DNA of 28,117 bases from JAWXBT01 sp964523015 (GCA_964523015.1 CAZFXN010000041.1:1-28117), one strand, 5' to 3'; shown: positions 1 to 7,316, numbered from the stretch's first letter. The notes: generated from the sequence alone by a model not told the origin. Numbers and translations are program-made.

Positions 1-323
1 TTGAAGATGCTCGTGTTAATGCCAAAATTAATAATTTAGATATCGATTATAGCGCTTCAAAAGCTGAAAGTTCTGATTGGAAAAACTTAAATGCGGATCT
101 CATAATACTGGATCCTCCAAGAAGCGGTCTTCATGATAATGTCGTAAAAGACTTAATAGCTGTTAAGCCTAAAAATATAGTTTATGTATCCTGTAACTAT
201 AAAAGTTTTGCTAGAGAGATGGTTGAGCTTGGCAAGATTTATGATGTTGTTAACATGACAGCAATTGATATGTTTCCTCATACTCCACATGTCGAGCTAG
301 TTTCTTTACTAACTCAAAGATAA
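1..323 (+). CDS. 23S rRNA/tRNA uracil-C5 methyltransferase, RlmD/TrmA family, C-terminal part
   Basis: Only the last 106 codons are present; the reading frame enters from the left edge (first full codon at 3) and ends with TAA at 321-323. The fragment shows the hallmark motifs of the SAM-dependent RNA m5U methyltransferases: ILDPPRSG, then VYVSCN with the catalytic cysteine, and the C-terminal DMFPHTPHVE block holding the general-base glutamate. These enzymes methylate C5 of uridine in 23S rRNA or tRNA. The N-terminal TRAM and iron-sulfur regions that would separate RlmD, RlmC and TrmA lie outside the window, so the exact target is not decided. A terminator-like hairpin follows six bases after the stop. 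Confidence 0.93.
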   Translation, partial: EDARVNAKINNLDIDYSASKAESSDWKNLNADLIILDPPRSGLHDNVVKDLIAVKPKNIVYVSCNYKSFAREMVELGKIYDVVNMTAIDMFPHTPHVELVSLLTQR

Positions 324-328
324 TAGTT

Positions 329-353
329 ACTTAGCTGTATAGCTAAGTTTTAA
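329..353 (+). terminator. intrinsic terminator after the RNA methyltransferase gene
   Basis: A perfect 8-bp stem, ACTTAGCT (329-336) and AGCTAAGT (341-348), closes a GTAT loop and runs into TTTTAAT. It starts six bases after the stop codon at 323. The stem is not GC-rich and the T tract is short, so strength is uncertain. Confidence 0.6.
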
Positions 354-423
354 TGTGACTAAGAACAAACAACGCAATATACTTGCCAGATAATTTATTG
401 TTATCAATGTACGACTGAACAGT

Positions 424-1467
424 ATGGTTGAACAGGCAAACGATCCAAAAAATGGCTTTATTCCTCGTGCTCAGGATCTCTCTTTCGATGCGCAAGCAGA
501 GGGAGGGCCCGCGGAAGCAGAGGTAACTGATTCTTTAGGCTTAGTCTTTGATCAACAACAAGATCCACTCGTACCAACCCGGGGATCTGAGTTTGATCAC
601 TCCCTCCTTGAAGATACAATGAAAAGCGGTACGGATATTTCAATACCAGAATCAATACAGCCTAATGTCATCTTTTTTCCTTCAACTGACTCTACAATGA
701 GAGAGCCGTTACGTCATTTAGAGAGAACTGGAACACTAGAACCTGGATTAATCTTTGTTGCTGGTGCCCAAACTGAAGCGACTGGTCAGGATGGTAGATG
801 GTTTACCGGTCCATCTGATGTAGCAATGACTGTAATTTTACCAGACATTCAGGATCACAATAAATTAGCTCAACTAACTTTCGCTGCAGGAATTTCAGTA
901 ATTAATGCCTTACGGGAATCTCTGGGAGATGAGCTGCCTCAACTTAAAGTGAAATGGCCCAATGATGTTTTTGAACCGAAAAATGCTCAAAAGCTCTGCG
1001 GTATCCTTTCTGTTGGTGGCATTGAAGAGGAAAAACGAGCTGGTCTGGCACAGAAAGGATATGAACTTCCTCCAAATGTAGTCGTGATAGGGATCGGTGT
1101 TAATCTTGGATCTGAAGTAATCCGAGAGGAGGAATTAAGAGGAAAGCCAACTTCTATACAAACATTAACAGGTGTTCTTTTAGATAGGGAAGCTGTTATT
1201 GCAAATATCTATAGAGAGCTTGTTTCATTTTATGAGTTAATAGTAAACGAACCTGATAAGTTTAGTAAACTTATGCAATCTCATTTATATACTGGTGCTA
1301 ATGATCATATCTTTATGGACGTTGCTCCTGATGATGCAACCTTAGAAGGAACACTAACTGATGTGACTGGGAGTTTCTTTAAGCTTAAAGCTGGTTCCTC
1401 TACATCCTGCATTCCACTTCATGATGTTAAAAGAATTTATCCGGATCCTAGCATTAGAAAGCATTAA
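424..1467 (+). CDS. birA: biotin--[acetyl-CoA-carboxylase] ligase (BirA, no DNA-binding domain)
   Basis: Biotin-protein ligase that activates biotin as biotinyl-5'-AMP and transfers it to the lysine of AccB (encoded at 13518-13997). Visible landmarks: FFPSTDSTM (residues 84-92), GQDGRWF (121-127) at the place of the GRGR.G.W adenylate-binding loop, KWPND (177-181) and GIGVN (223-227), then a small C-terminal SH3-like domain. No N-terminal helix-turn-helix is seen, so it should be a class I enzyme without repressor function. The ORF carries about 75 residues of acidic, low-complexity sequence before the catalytic domain. An in-frame ATG at 619 (residue 66) would give a normal 282-residue class I enzyme. 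Neither start has a convincing ribosome binding site. The release-factor-like gene follows after 47 bp. Confidence 0.9.
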   Translation: MVEQANDPKNGFIPRAQDLSFDAQAEGGPAEAEVTDSLGLVFDQQQDPLVPTRGSEFDHSLLEDTMKSGTDISIPESIQPNVIFFPSTDSTMREPLRHLERTGTLEPGLIFVAGAQTEATGQDGRWFTGPSDVAMTVILPDIQDHNKLAQLTFAAGISVINALRESLGDELPQLKVKWPNDVFEPKNAQKLCGILSVGGIEEEKRAGLAQKGYELPPNVVVIGIGVNLGSEVIREEELRGKPTSIQTLTGVLLDREAVIANIYRELVSFYELIVNEPDKFSKLMQSHLYTGANDHIFMDVAPDDATLEGTLTDVTGSFFKLKAGSSTSCIPLHDVKRIYPDPSIRKH

Positions 1468-1514
1468 GCTTTATCTATTGAGCTTAATCGTTTCATGATA
1501 AAAGATGGTCTACC

Positions 1515-1937
1515 ATGAACAAATTCTCCGTCAGTGAATCCAAAAACTTAGAGCTTCAAAAGCGAATGATTGAGCTTGGCATAAGAGAAAGCGACATCGT
1601 GGAAAAATTTATTAGAGGAAGCGGTGCTGGCGGGCAGAAGATCAATAAGACCTCATCATGCGTTTATCTTTTACATAGCCCTACTGGAATTGAAGTAAGG
1701 TGCCAAAGAGAGAGATCGCAGGCTCTTAATCGCTATCTCGCTAGGCGCGAGCTATGTAACAAAATTGAAGCTCGCATTATGGGCAAACAGTCAGCCCAGA
1801 AAAAAGCAGAGTTTAAGATCAAAAAACAGAAACAACGTCGATCTAGAAAAGCCAAAGCAAAAATGCTTGAAAATAAACGAAGAGTCTCTGCAATCAAATC
1901 AAAACGAGGCCGAGTCGGACAAAGTAATGATGACTAG
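1515..1937 (+). CDS. peptide chain release factor-like GGQ protein (ribosome-rescue type)
   Basis: A 140-residue protein made only of the catalytic domain of class I release factors plus a basic tail. The GSGAGGQ motif sits at residues 35-41, with the GGQ that triggers peptidyl-tRNA hydrolysis at 39-41, followed by KINKTSSCVYLLHSPTGIEV, typical of the RF-1 catalytic fold. The last 45 residues are rich in Lys/Arg, like the rRNA/mRNA-channel-binding tails of ArfB (YaeJ) and of the MTRFR/C12orf65 group. No stop-codon-recognition domain is present. By family knowledge it should release peptides from stalled ribosomes; the exact subgroup cannot be fixed by eye. It lies 47 bp after birA on the same strand and converges on the lipoprotein gene with a 23-bp gap. 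Confidence 0.85.
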   Translation: MNKFSVSESKNLELQKRMIELGIRESDIVEKFIRGSGAGGQKINKTSSCVYLLHSPTGIEVRCQRERSQALNRYLARRELCNKIEARIMGKQSAQKKAEFKIKKQKQRRSRKAKAKMLENKRRVSAIKSKRGRVGQSNDD

Positions 1938-1960
1938 GAATTTTGACTATACAATTTTAC

Positions 1961-2392
1961 CTACCACTTATTAAGACAACGCAATCCGTTCTTCATTTTA
2001 ATATCTTTGCAGCCCTTCTTTCTCTCTTTGTCAGTACATTTTCTATCGGTCTCATGAAAACCAGAGGGACATTGCTCTTTAGCATCTGGTGATGGGTTAT
2101 TTTGAGTGTTCTGTAACTCCACCCTTCTTTTTTCATTCTCTAAACGGAGCCGTTCATTATGAAGTTTCTGTCTTTCATCACGTAATCTTTCCTGCTCCCG
2201 TCTAGCATAATAATCATCATTTGAATTGCCACCGTAATTAGGACTTCCATAACCACCTGATGGATAACTTGGCGGAGGATAATTGGATGATGGATAATTA
2301 GAGGTATTTAATGGGCCGCAACCTAACAGGATAAAGCCCAAGGAAATTAAAGAACATCGGATAAACTGAAGTAAGTTTTGTTTTGATTTCAT
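1961..2392 (-). CDS. hypothetical lipoprotein, Pro/Tyr/Gly-rich with coiled coil and Cys-rich end
   Basis: Not recognised as a named family. From the ATG at 2392 the protein has a basic N-terminus, a hydrophobic segment and a lipobox, ILLGC, so it should be a lipidated envelope protein. Next comes a segment rich in Pro, Tyr, Ser, Gly and Asn with repeated SNYP / PSYP units, then a highly charged helix rich in Arg, Glu and Lys (predicted coiled coil), and a C-terminal domain with four cysteines (CPSGFH, CTDKE, GCKD, RCLNKW) that could form two disulfides in the periplasm. An in-frame GTG at 2398 would add two residues; neither start has a clear Shine-Dalgarno. It diverges from the radical SAM gene. 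Confidence 0.75.
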   Translation of the reverse strand: MKSKQNLLQFIRCSLISLGFILLGCGPLNTSNYPSSNYPPPSYPSGGYGSPNYGGNSNDDYYARREQERLRDERQKLHNERLRLENEKRRVELQNTQNNPSPDAKEQCPSGFHETDRKCTDKERKKGCKDIKMKNGLRCLNKW

Positions 2393-2398
2393 AACCAC

Positions 2399-2558
2399 AA
2401 TATTAGCCAGAAATTGGTACCTTTTCCAAGTAAAAAATCATTCTGTTTATTAAACTAAGCCTCTATTTCTATAGCTCAATTCTATAATCGACTTAATTAG
2501 GCTCAAAGGTAGAATTACCATCATTTAGGCAGTATACTCTCGCACTGTGAAAAGCACT
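2399..2558. promoter_or_regulatory. divergent intergenic region between lipoprotein and radical SAM genes
   Basis: This AT-rich spacer must hold the promoters of both divergent genes. I see no consensus -35/-10 pair good enough to place and no B12-riboswitch-like sequence upstream of the B12-binding radical SAM gene. Confidence 0.4.
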
Positions 2559-4139
2559 ATGAACGACATTATCCTTACCACCTTAAACGCTAAGTATATC
2601 CACGCCTCATTTGGCTTAAGATACTTATTGGCTAATCTAGAGGAGCTAAAACCAAGGGCATCAATTATAGAGTTTGAGATATCGGACCGTGCACTTGAAG
2701 TCGTTGAGGAGATCTTAAGGCATAATCCAAAAATTGTAGGCTTTGGGATATATATCTGGAACACCGTAGAAACGTTAAAAGTTCTGAAAATACTAAAACG
2801 AGTAGCTCCTGAGGTCATTATCGTATTAGGTGGTCCCGAAATTAGTTATGAAACTGAAGAGCAGGAGATAGCCAAATTTGCAGATTATATTATCAGCGGA
2901 GATGGGGATCTCGCCTTTTATAGACTTTGTAAAGCAATTTTTAACAACGATGCTCCAACTCAAAAAATCACAAAAGCAGATCCTACTGATCCAGAGAACT
3001 TAAAACTTCCCTACTCTCTTTATTCTGATGACGATGTCAAAAATAGAATAATTTATGTTGAAGCCTCTAGAGGATGTCCATTTACCTGTGAATTCTGTCT
3101 CTCCTCTTTAGAGATTCCTGTACGATCTTTTCCATTAGATAAACTACTTCCTGAATTTAAATCTCTACTAGATCGAGGAGTTGAGCATTTTAAATTTGTT
3201 GATCGAACTTTTAATTTAAATATTAAAACTAGTCTTGAAATTCTTAATTTCTTTCTTGAGAACTACCGCCCTGGCTTATTTATTCACTTTGAAATGGTCC
3301 CTGATCGATTACCAAATCAATTAAGGGAGATAATTGCAAAATTTCCTGAGGGCTCCCTTCAGTTTGAGGTTGGTATTCAGTCTTTTAATACTGAGGTAAG
3401 TAAGCTCATCAGTCGTCGCCAGGATTATAATAAACTCGGAGATAATATTAGATATTTGCGTGAAAATACTGGGGTGCACATTCATGCTGATTTAATAGTT
3501 GGGCTTCCTGGAGAGACAGTTGAGAGTTTTGCTTTGGGATTTGATAGACTAATCTCGCTTGATCCGCAGGAGATTCAAGTTGGCATTTTAAAACGACTTA
3601 GAGGCACGCCCATAGTAAGGCATGATGCTGAGTGGCAGATGGTATATAGTCAAGATCCACCGTACGAGATTCTTAAAAACAGATCGATTGATTTTAAAAC
3701 TCTGCAACAGATGAGGCGTTTTGCAAGATACTGGGATTTAGTTGCTAATAGTGGAAATTTTACAACAACTGTAAAACTTTTATGGCTTAATGAGCAAAGT
3801 CCTTTTAATGAGTTTTTATTGTTTAGTGAGTGGCTCTATCATGAGATAGGTGAGCGTCATGGAATAGCCCTATCAAAGCTTACGACTTATCTGTGGAATT
3901 ATTTAATTGGCCCTAAGAATCTACCAAGCTCAATTGTAGCTGAGTCTCTGCATCATGACTATGACCGCTGTGGGAGAAAGGATCTTCCTGATGAGATCTC
4001 TAAAATTGCACGATCTATTGTAAAATCGAACCTAAAGATCGTAAAAACAACTACTGACAATCCTGAGATAAATAGAACTCCTCTTAAGAGGCAATCCCGT
4101 CATCTTGGCGGTCCCGCTCTAAAGGAATCTACTAAATAA
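2559..4139 (+). CDS. B12-binding domain radical SAM protein with DUF4080-type C-terminus
   Basis: Radical SAM enzyme of the cobalamin-binding subgroup. An N-terminal Rossmann-like B12-binding domain (roughly residues 1-135, with TTLNAKYIHASFGLRYL and IIVLGGPEIS) is followed by a radical SAM barrel whose cluster motif CPFTCEFC supplies the CX3CX2C cysteines (residues 173, 177 and 180 counted from this ATG). Later barrel motifs are visible: FEVGIQSFN and HADLIVGLPGET. The C-terminal part has the look of DUF4080 proteins. The substrate is unknown; family relatives are usually annotated only as radical SAM. The canonical DxHxxG cobalamin-ligand motif is not seen, which is common in this subgroup. 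A GTG at 2547 in the same frame is an alternative start adding four residues; the ATG fits the first beta strand better. Confidence 0.88.
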   Translation: MNDIILTTLNAKYIHASFGLRYLLANLEELKPRASIIEFEISDRALEVVEEILRHNPKIVGFGIYIWNTVETLKVLKILKRVAPEVIIVLGGPEISYETEEQEIAKFADYIISGDGDLAFYRLCKAIFNNDAPTQKITKADPTDPENLKLPYSLYSDDDVKNRIIYVEASRGCPFTCEFCLSSLEIPVRSFPLDKLLPEFKSLLDRGVEHFKFVDRTFNLNIKTSLEILNFFLENYRPGLFIHFEMVPDRLPNQLREIIAKFPEGSLQFEVGIQSFNTEVSKLISRRQDYNKLGDNIRYLRENTGVHIHADLIVGLPGETVESFALGFDRLISLDPQEIQVGILKRLRGTPIVRHDAEWQMVYSQDPPYEILKNRSIDFKTLQQMRRFARYWDLVANSGNFTTTVKLLWLNEQSPFNEFLLFSEWLYHEIGERHGIALSKLTTYLWNYLIGPKNLPSSIVAESLHHDYDRCGRKDLPDEISKIARSIVKSNLKIVKTTTDNPEINRTPLKRQSRHLGGPALKESTK

Positions 4140-4165
4140 CAACTCCGTGATTATTGATTTTAGCA

Positions 4166-5041
4166 CTACGACACTGTGCTCTCCTCTATGCTACGACTCT
4201 GCGCTCTACTCTGTGCTCGACTCTGCACTCCGGAAATAAAAGAATGTATAATCTCATTTAATTGCTCTGGTTGATCGACTGGGGTTGCATGTCCTGAATC
4301 AGAGATTAAAATTGCCAAAGCATCAGGCATTAATGCTGCACACTCCTCTTTATAAGAGAGTGGGGTGTAGTCCCTATCTCCACTAATTATTAAAGCTGGG
4401 CTTTTTATATTACTCAGGCGATCTTTAATGCTCCATCCTAACATCGATCTTAGGATTGCTAAGTAGGAATGTTTTTCATTTCTACGAAATCTTTTCATAA
4501 AAAGGTTTCGTAATGACCCCTGATTTTTTTTAGGAAATAATCTTTTCGCTAATAACTTGCCAAAGACGCGCATGCCAAAGAGGTAAATGATGATAAATCG
4601 ACTTGCTACCTTTATGCTCTGAGCAAAACCATTCGGCTTTAGTTCATAAATGGAATTAATAACTGTTATAGATTTAAATAATCCTGAATTACCTGCTACT
4701 GCCTCAAGAGCAACCATCCCTCCCATAGAGACACCAACTACATGAACGGAAGTCAGAGCTAGCTCATCAATAAATTTTAAAACATCTGCGGCAAAAATTG
4801 GAATTGAATAACAATTATTAGGCTTCTCTGATCTGCCGTGTCCTCTAAGATCAATCGTTATCAGATCGTAATTTGAAGCAAAGAAGCTACGTTGAAATTC
4901 CCAGTCTTCCGCTGAGGAGCCGAGGCCATGAAGTAGCAATAGTGGATCTCGGCTACCCTCTTTTGCTCCCTCTCTTTTCTCCTCTCTTTTCCCCTCTCTT
5001 TCATAATAGAGGTTACAACTGTTAATATTAATAAAAGGCAT
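4166..5041 (-). CDS. alpha/beta hydrolase
   Basis: A 291-residue alpha/beta hydrolase fold protein. Motifs in order: LLLLHGLGSS (oxyanion loop), ITIDLRGHGRSEKP, the nucleophile elbow GVSMGG with catalytic Ser, the acid in SGDRD and the catalytic His in SGHATP. The substrate cannot be read from sequence; relatives include esterases, lipases, haloperoxidase-like and MhpC-like C-C hydrolases. Two low-complexity segments are odd: a Lys/Arg/Glu/Gly run near residues 14-31, and a C-terminal tail with three QSRA-type units encoded by 12-bp near-repeats at 4190-4229. There is no signal peptide, so it should be cytoplasmic. It is transcribed toward the radical SAM gene and lies 70 bp from the FlgM-like gene upstream. 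Confidence 0.88.
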   Translation of the reverse strand: MPFININSCNLYYEREGKREEKREGAKEGSRDPLLLLHGLGSSAEDWEFQRSFFASNYDLITIDLRGHGRSEKPNNCYSIPIFAADVLKFIDELALTSVHVVGVSMGGMVALEAVAGNSGLFKSITVINSIYELKPNGFAQSIKVASRFIIIYLFGMRVFGKLLAKRLFPKKNQGSLRNLFMKRFRRNEKHSYLAILRSMLGWSIKDRLSNIKSPALIISGDRDYTPLSYKEECAALMPDALAILISDSGHATPVDQPEQLNEIIHSFISGVQSRAQSRAQSRSIEESTVS

Positions 5042-5047
5042 TTGATA

Positions 5048-5074
5048 CTTTAGAAAAAAGAATTGCTTCTAAAG
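5048..5074. repeat. 8-bp inverted repeat upstream of the hydrolase
   Basis: CTTTAGAA (5048-5055) and TTCTAAAG (5067-5074) are perfect inverted arms in the 70-bp gap between the FlgM-like gene and the hydrolase start. Read on the minus strand a shorter stem (AGAA/TTCT) is followed by TTTTT. It could be a weak terminator of the upstream gene or an operator for the hydrolase; the sequence does not decide. Confidence 0.35.
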
Positions 5075-5111
5075 TCTACACAATTTGGTAATGCGATGAA
5101 AATGAAATTAA

Positions 5112-5351
5112 CTATTTATCGTCGATCAACGCTTTAGCAGTTTTTTCCGGATCGACACTATAGGTAGATGATGAAAGTTTATCTTTAATCATCTTAACCC
5201 TGTTTAATCGATCTCGAAGCCAGCTTAGATTTAGTAGAGTAGGACTACGTGGTCTTATTTTAAGCTCTCCATCAATATCAAGAGCCTCTTTCTCTGAACT
5301 TGATGTCATTGACTGACATCCTTTTTTGTTACCGCAACAACTGTCACTCAT
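5112..5351 (-). CDS. small protein with FlgM-like (anti-sigma-28) C-terminus and Cys-rich N-terminus
   Basis: A 79-residue protein from the ATG at 5351. The C-terminal 30 residues (RVKMIKDKLSSSTYSVDPEK and following) match the pattern of the sigma-28-binding helices of FlgM: a helix, a short G/S-Y-x-V-D/N-P turn, then a second helix ending in a basic/acidic tail. FlgM holds the flagellar sigma factor inactive. The N-terminus is unusual for FlgM: it starts MSDSCCGNKKGC, a cysteine cluster that could bind metal or respond to redox. No flagellar gene is in the window, so an anti-sigma role is inferred from the short match only. An in-frame ATG at 5378 would add nine hydrophobic residues, but a 7-bp hairpin at 5382-5402 lies just before that codon. 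Confidence 0.55.
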   Translation of the reverse strand: MSDSCCGNKKGCQSMTSSSEKEALDIDGELKIRPRSPTLLNLSWLRDRLNRVKMIKDKLSSSTYSVDPEKTAKALIDDK

Positions 5352-5662
5352 AATAATTACAACCGATACATAAACCATCTTGATGCTGACACATCCAGCA
5401 TCTTACATAGATAAACGGTATCTTTTGCTTTGAACTTGAGCAGATAGCTCTATATAAACATTACCCTCTAGAATCTAAGGGGCTAAATTAACAAAGGAAA
5501 ATAGAGCAATTGTGGAATAAATGTGAAGTAATTATGGAGTCATTGAGTATGTAAAAAAGGGTCTAAATCGCTTACGATCTAGGCCCTTCATATCGACTTA
5601 CATCATTAAAATCTTATCTTAGATAACAATGGTAAATCGTATTTGAAACTCATTCCAAAGCT
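5352..5662. other. intergenic region between the FlgM-like and YHS-like genes
   Basis: About 310 bp without a credible gene. It contains a 7-bp inverted repeat GATGCTG/CAGCATC at 5382-5402, directly upstream of the FlgM-like gene, and the terminator of the upstream gene at 5553-5588. Between them I see no convincing promoter consensus. Confidence 0.5.
5553..5588 (-). terminator. intrinsic terminator of the YHS-like gene
   Basis: On the minus strand a 14-position stem, AAGGGCCTAGATCG with CGATTTAGACCCTT (two G-T type pairs), closes a four-base TAAG loop and runs into TTTTTT (plus-strand A tract 5553-5558). It lies about 75 bp after the stop codon at 5663. Confidence 0.75.
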
Positions 5663-5965
5663 CTATCCTTGATGAGGAGTAGTTATCTTAGAATACTCTG
5701 CGGTCGCTTTTGCTTCATTAGAAGTTGTATTTTTAGCCCATTGCGTTTTCATGTCTTCACTTGAAAAGCAGTAGGTCTTATCATTTGCGGGATCTTTCCA
5801 ATTAATGGTGCAATCTGTTGTTACCTGCTTACCCATCGTTAGCCCCATTGCGCAATGGTTGCCAAATTCACCTGTCATCGCTCCAGGCTTTGCTGTTTCA
5901 GCAAAAGCTGAGCCTGAGATAAAAAGTACACTAAAAGAGATCACTGATATAATTAACTTCTTCAT
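5663..5965 (-). CDS. secreted YHS-like small protein
   Basis: A 100-residue protein with a clear Sec signal peptide (MKKLIISVISFSVLFISGSAF, cleavage near AFA-ET). The mature part keeps the shape of a YHS-type domain: a Cys at NHCAMGLTMGK, a second Cys at TDCTINW, and TYCFSSEDMK, the usual YCFSS.E signature followed by a helix. YHS domains are short Cys-containing modules, often fused to metal-transporting ATPases or oxygenases, and are thought to bind metal. Here the module stands alone in the periplasm. The start is fixed by a GGAG ribosome binding site ten bases upstream of the ATG. A terminator follows at 5553-5588. Function beyond this is unknown. Confidence 0.75.
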   Translation of the reverse strand: MKKLIISVISFSVLFISGSAFAETAKPGAMTGEFGNHCAMGLTMGKQVTTDCTINWKDPANDKTYCFSSEDMKTQWAKNTTSNEAKATAEYSKITTPHQG

Positions 5966-5992
5966 TTATAACACTCCAATTTAACTAACAAT

Positions 5993-5998
5993 TTTATA
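5993..5998 (-). promoter_or_regulatory. -10 element of the YHS-like gene
   Basis: TATAAA on the minus strand, about 30 bp upstream of the ATG at 5965, leaving a short leader with a GGAG site. The matching -35 is weak (CTGAGC at 17-bp spacing), and one arm of the inverted repeat 6002-6059 directly abuts this box. Confidence 0.4.
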
Positions 5999-6001
5999 TT
6001 A

Positions 6002-6059
6002 CGTCTCAAACACTAGCTCAGTACTGCTTAGCTAAATGCGGTAACGCGCCATTGAGACG
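6002..6059 (-). repeat. nested inverted repeats (possible three-way-junction structure)
   Basis: Outer arms CGTCTCAA (6002-6009) and TTGAGACG (6052-6059) are perfect. Inside them TAGCT (6014-6018) and AGCTA (6030-6034) form a second stem, and a small GC-rich hairpin is possible in the rest. The element lies between tRNA-Asn and the YHS-like gene, next to its -10 box. It could be a structured leader, a small RNA, or an operator. Confidence 0.4.
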
Positions 6060-6143
6060 AAGATTAACAAAAAAAATTCAGTGCTGCTAGATAAAAAAGA
6101 GATGAAAGGACCATTGATGGACACGGCTCTAACCATTTGAGAA

Positions 6144-6219
6144 TGGCTCCTCGGGAGGGACTCGAACCCCCGACAAGGTGATTAACAGTCACCTGCTCTA
6201 CCGACTGAGCTACCGAGGA
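6144..6219 (-). tRNA. tRNA-Asn (anticodon GTT)
   Basis: Read on the minus strand the gene is 76 nt including an encoded CCA. The acceptor TCCTCGG pairs with CCGAGGA, the discriminator base is G, the D arm is GCTCAGTCGGTAGAGC, the anticodon loop is CTGTTAA with GTT (plus-strand 6184-6186), and the T arm has GGGGGTTCGAGTCCC. All arms close well. It sits alone between recR and the YHS-like gene; no integrase or duplicated 3' end is seen nearby. Confidence 0.97.
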
Positions 6220-6238
6220 AAATGCGATACTGGATGGG

Positions 6239-6267
6239 AGTATGCCCTAAAAGATTATCGGCTGCAA
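6239..6267 (-). promoter_or_regulatory. putative sigma-70 promoter of tRNA-Asn
   Basis: On the minus strand TTGCAG (6262-6267) is followed after 17 bp by CATACT (6239-6244), about 20 bp before the mature tRNA 5' end. Four of six bases match each consensus box and the spacing is ideal. Confidence 0.45.
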
Positions 6268-6335
6268 TATTTGCAGGGTCTCTTAGTGTCTGTAATTAAT
6301 CGACTATTTGACTCTTTGCGATCGCTAAAATATCA

Positions 6336-6944
6336 CTAAATAGCGCGTCGTCCAGTAAAAGCATGAGATAAAGTCACATCATCAGCAAACTCTAACTCTC
6401 CCCCTTTAGGCAAGCCATGAGCAAGTCGGGTCGCTCCAACTCCAAGATCAGAGAGAGCTTTAGCGATATACAGGGAAGTCGCATCACCCTCAACTGTTGC
6501 ATTTAAAGCTAAGATGACTTCTCGGATTTTTTCCTTTCGGATCCTTTCTAGCAGCTCTTTGAATTTCATACTCTCAGGCCCCTTTCCTCTTAAGGGTGCC
6601 CAGAGACCGTGAAGAACGTGATAAATTCCTCTATACTCACCGGACCGTTCTATCGAGATGACATCCACTGGTCTTTCAACAACACATAATAGAGCGATAT
6701 CCCGATTTGGGTTTGTGCAAACAGAGCAGATAGGAGTTTCCGTAATAAAGAAACATTTTTCACAGTGTCGAATCTTTTCCTTTGCTTCTTTAAGAGCCTC
6801 TCTCAGAGTGTCAACAAGATCTGGCTCGTTACTAAGCATATGATAAGCCAAGCGCATTGCAGATTTAGTTCCGATAGTAGGAAGCCGTGATAATTGCTGC
6901 ACCAACTTCTGAAGAGATGGGGGAAAGGCCGTGAAATCACTCAT
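6336..6944 (-). CDS. recR: recombination mediator protein RecR
   Basis: RecR works with RecF/RecO to load RecA onto SSB-coated gaps in DNA. The 202-residue length is standard. Visible parts: N-terminal helix-hairpin-helix (LSRLPTIGTKSAMRLAYH), C4 zinc finger (Cys61, Cys64, Cys73, Cys76), a Toprim domain (VVERPVDVISIE ... ILALNATVEGDATSLYI) and the C-terminal signature HGLPKGGELEFADDVTLSHA. It is the third gene after dnaX and ybaB, 42 bp after ybaB, an order kept in very many bacteria. Confidence 0.98.
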   Translation of the reverse strand: MSDFTAFPPSLQKLVQQLSRLPTIGTKSAMRLAYHMLSNEPDLVDTLREALKEAKEKIRHCEKCFFITETPICSVCTNPNRDIALLCVVERPVDVISIERSGEYRGIYHVLHGLWAPLRGKGPESMKFKELLERIRKEKIREVILALNATVEGDATSLYIAKALSDLGVGATRLAHGLPKGGELEFADDVTLSHAFTGRRAI

Positions 6945-6986
6945 TGCTCAGAACCACTACTTAAGAAAAATATTTTTACAGGGACA

Positions 6987-7316
6987 TTATAGGCCTGGAA
7001 TTGATAGCCCACCAGTAACTTTCTTCATCGCTTCAGCTGTTTGCTCCTTAATCTTTGTTAGAGATTCGTTAACTGCTGCAACAACAAGGTCCTGAAGCAT
7101 TTCAACATCATCTTTGTTTACTACTTCTGGGGATAAAGTAAGCGATACTATCTCCTGCTTGCCATTTGCTCTTGCTTTTACCATGCCACCACCAACAGAA
7201 GCTTCGGCTTCTAGAGTCTGAGATTCCTCTTGCACGCGCTTAAGATCTTCTTGCATCTTCTGAGCTTGGCGCATCATATCTTGCATATTACCTGGAAATT
7301 TAAAGCCTTTATTCAT
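6987..7316 (-). CDS. ybaB: YbaB/EbfC family nucleoid-associated protein
   Basis: Small DNA-binding dimer of the YbaB/EbfC family, 109 residues from the ATG at 7316. It begins with the usual Gly/Met-rich helix (NMQDMMRQAQKMQEDLKRVQ) and contains the family core with a GGGMVKA strand, SLTLSPEVV and a C-terminal helix ending in a Pro/Gly-rich tail. A GTG two codons upstream lies inside the Shine-Dalgarno GGAG, whose spacing of five bases to the ATG fixes the start. It lies between dnaX (47 bp) and recR (42 bp). Confidence 0.97.
   Translation of the reverse strand: MNKGFKFPGNMQDMMRQAQKMQEDLKRVQEESQTLEAEASVGGGMVKARANGKQEIVSLTLSPEVVNKDDVEMLQDLVVAAVNESLTKIKEQTAEAMKKVTGGLSIPGL

Noticed and set aside
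1765..1974. Plus-strand ORF overlapping the release-factor-like gene in another frame
   Set aside because: It is a shadow in the Lys-rich tail region with no start signal and no domain.
2399..2558. Cobalamin riboswitch upstream of the B12-binding radical SAM gene
   Set aside because: The spacer is too short and lacks the conserved B12-box sequence.
6144..6219. tRNA-Asn as an integration site of a genomic island
   Set aside because: No integrase is near, no repeat of the tRNA 3' end was found by eye in the window, and flanking genes are ordinary chromosomal genes.
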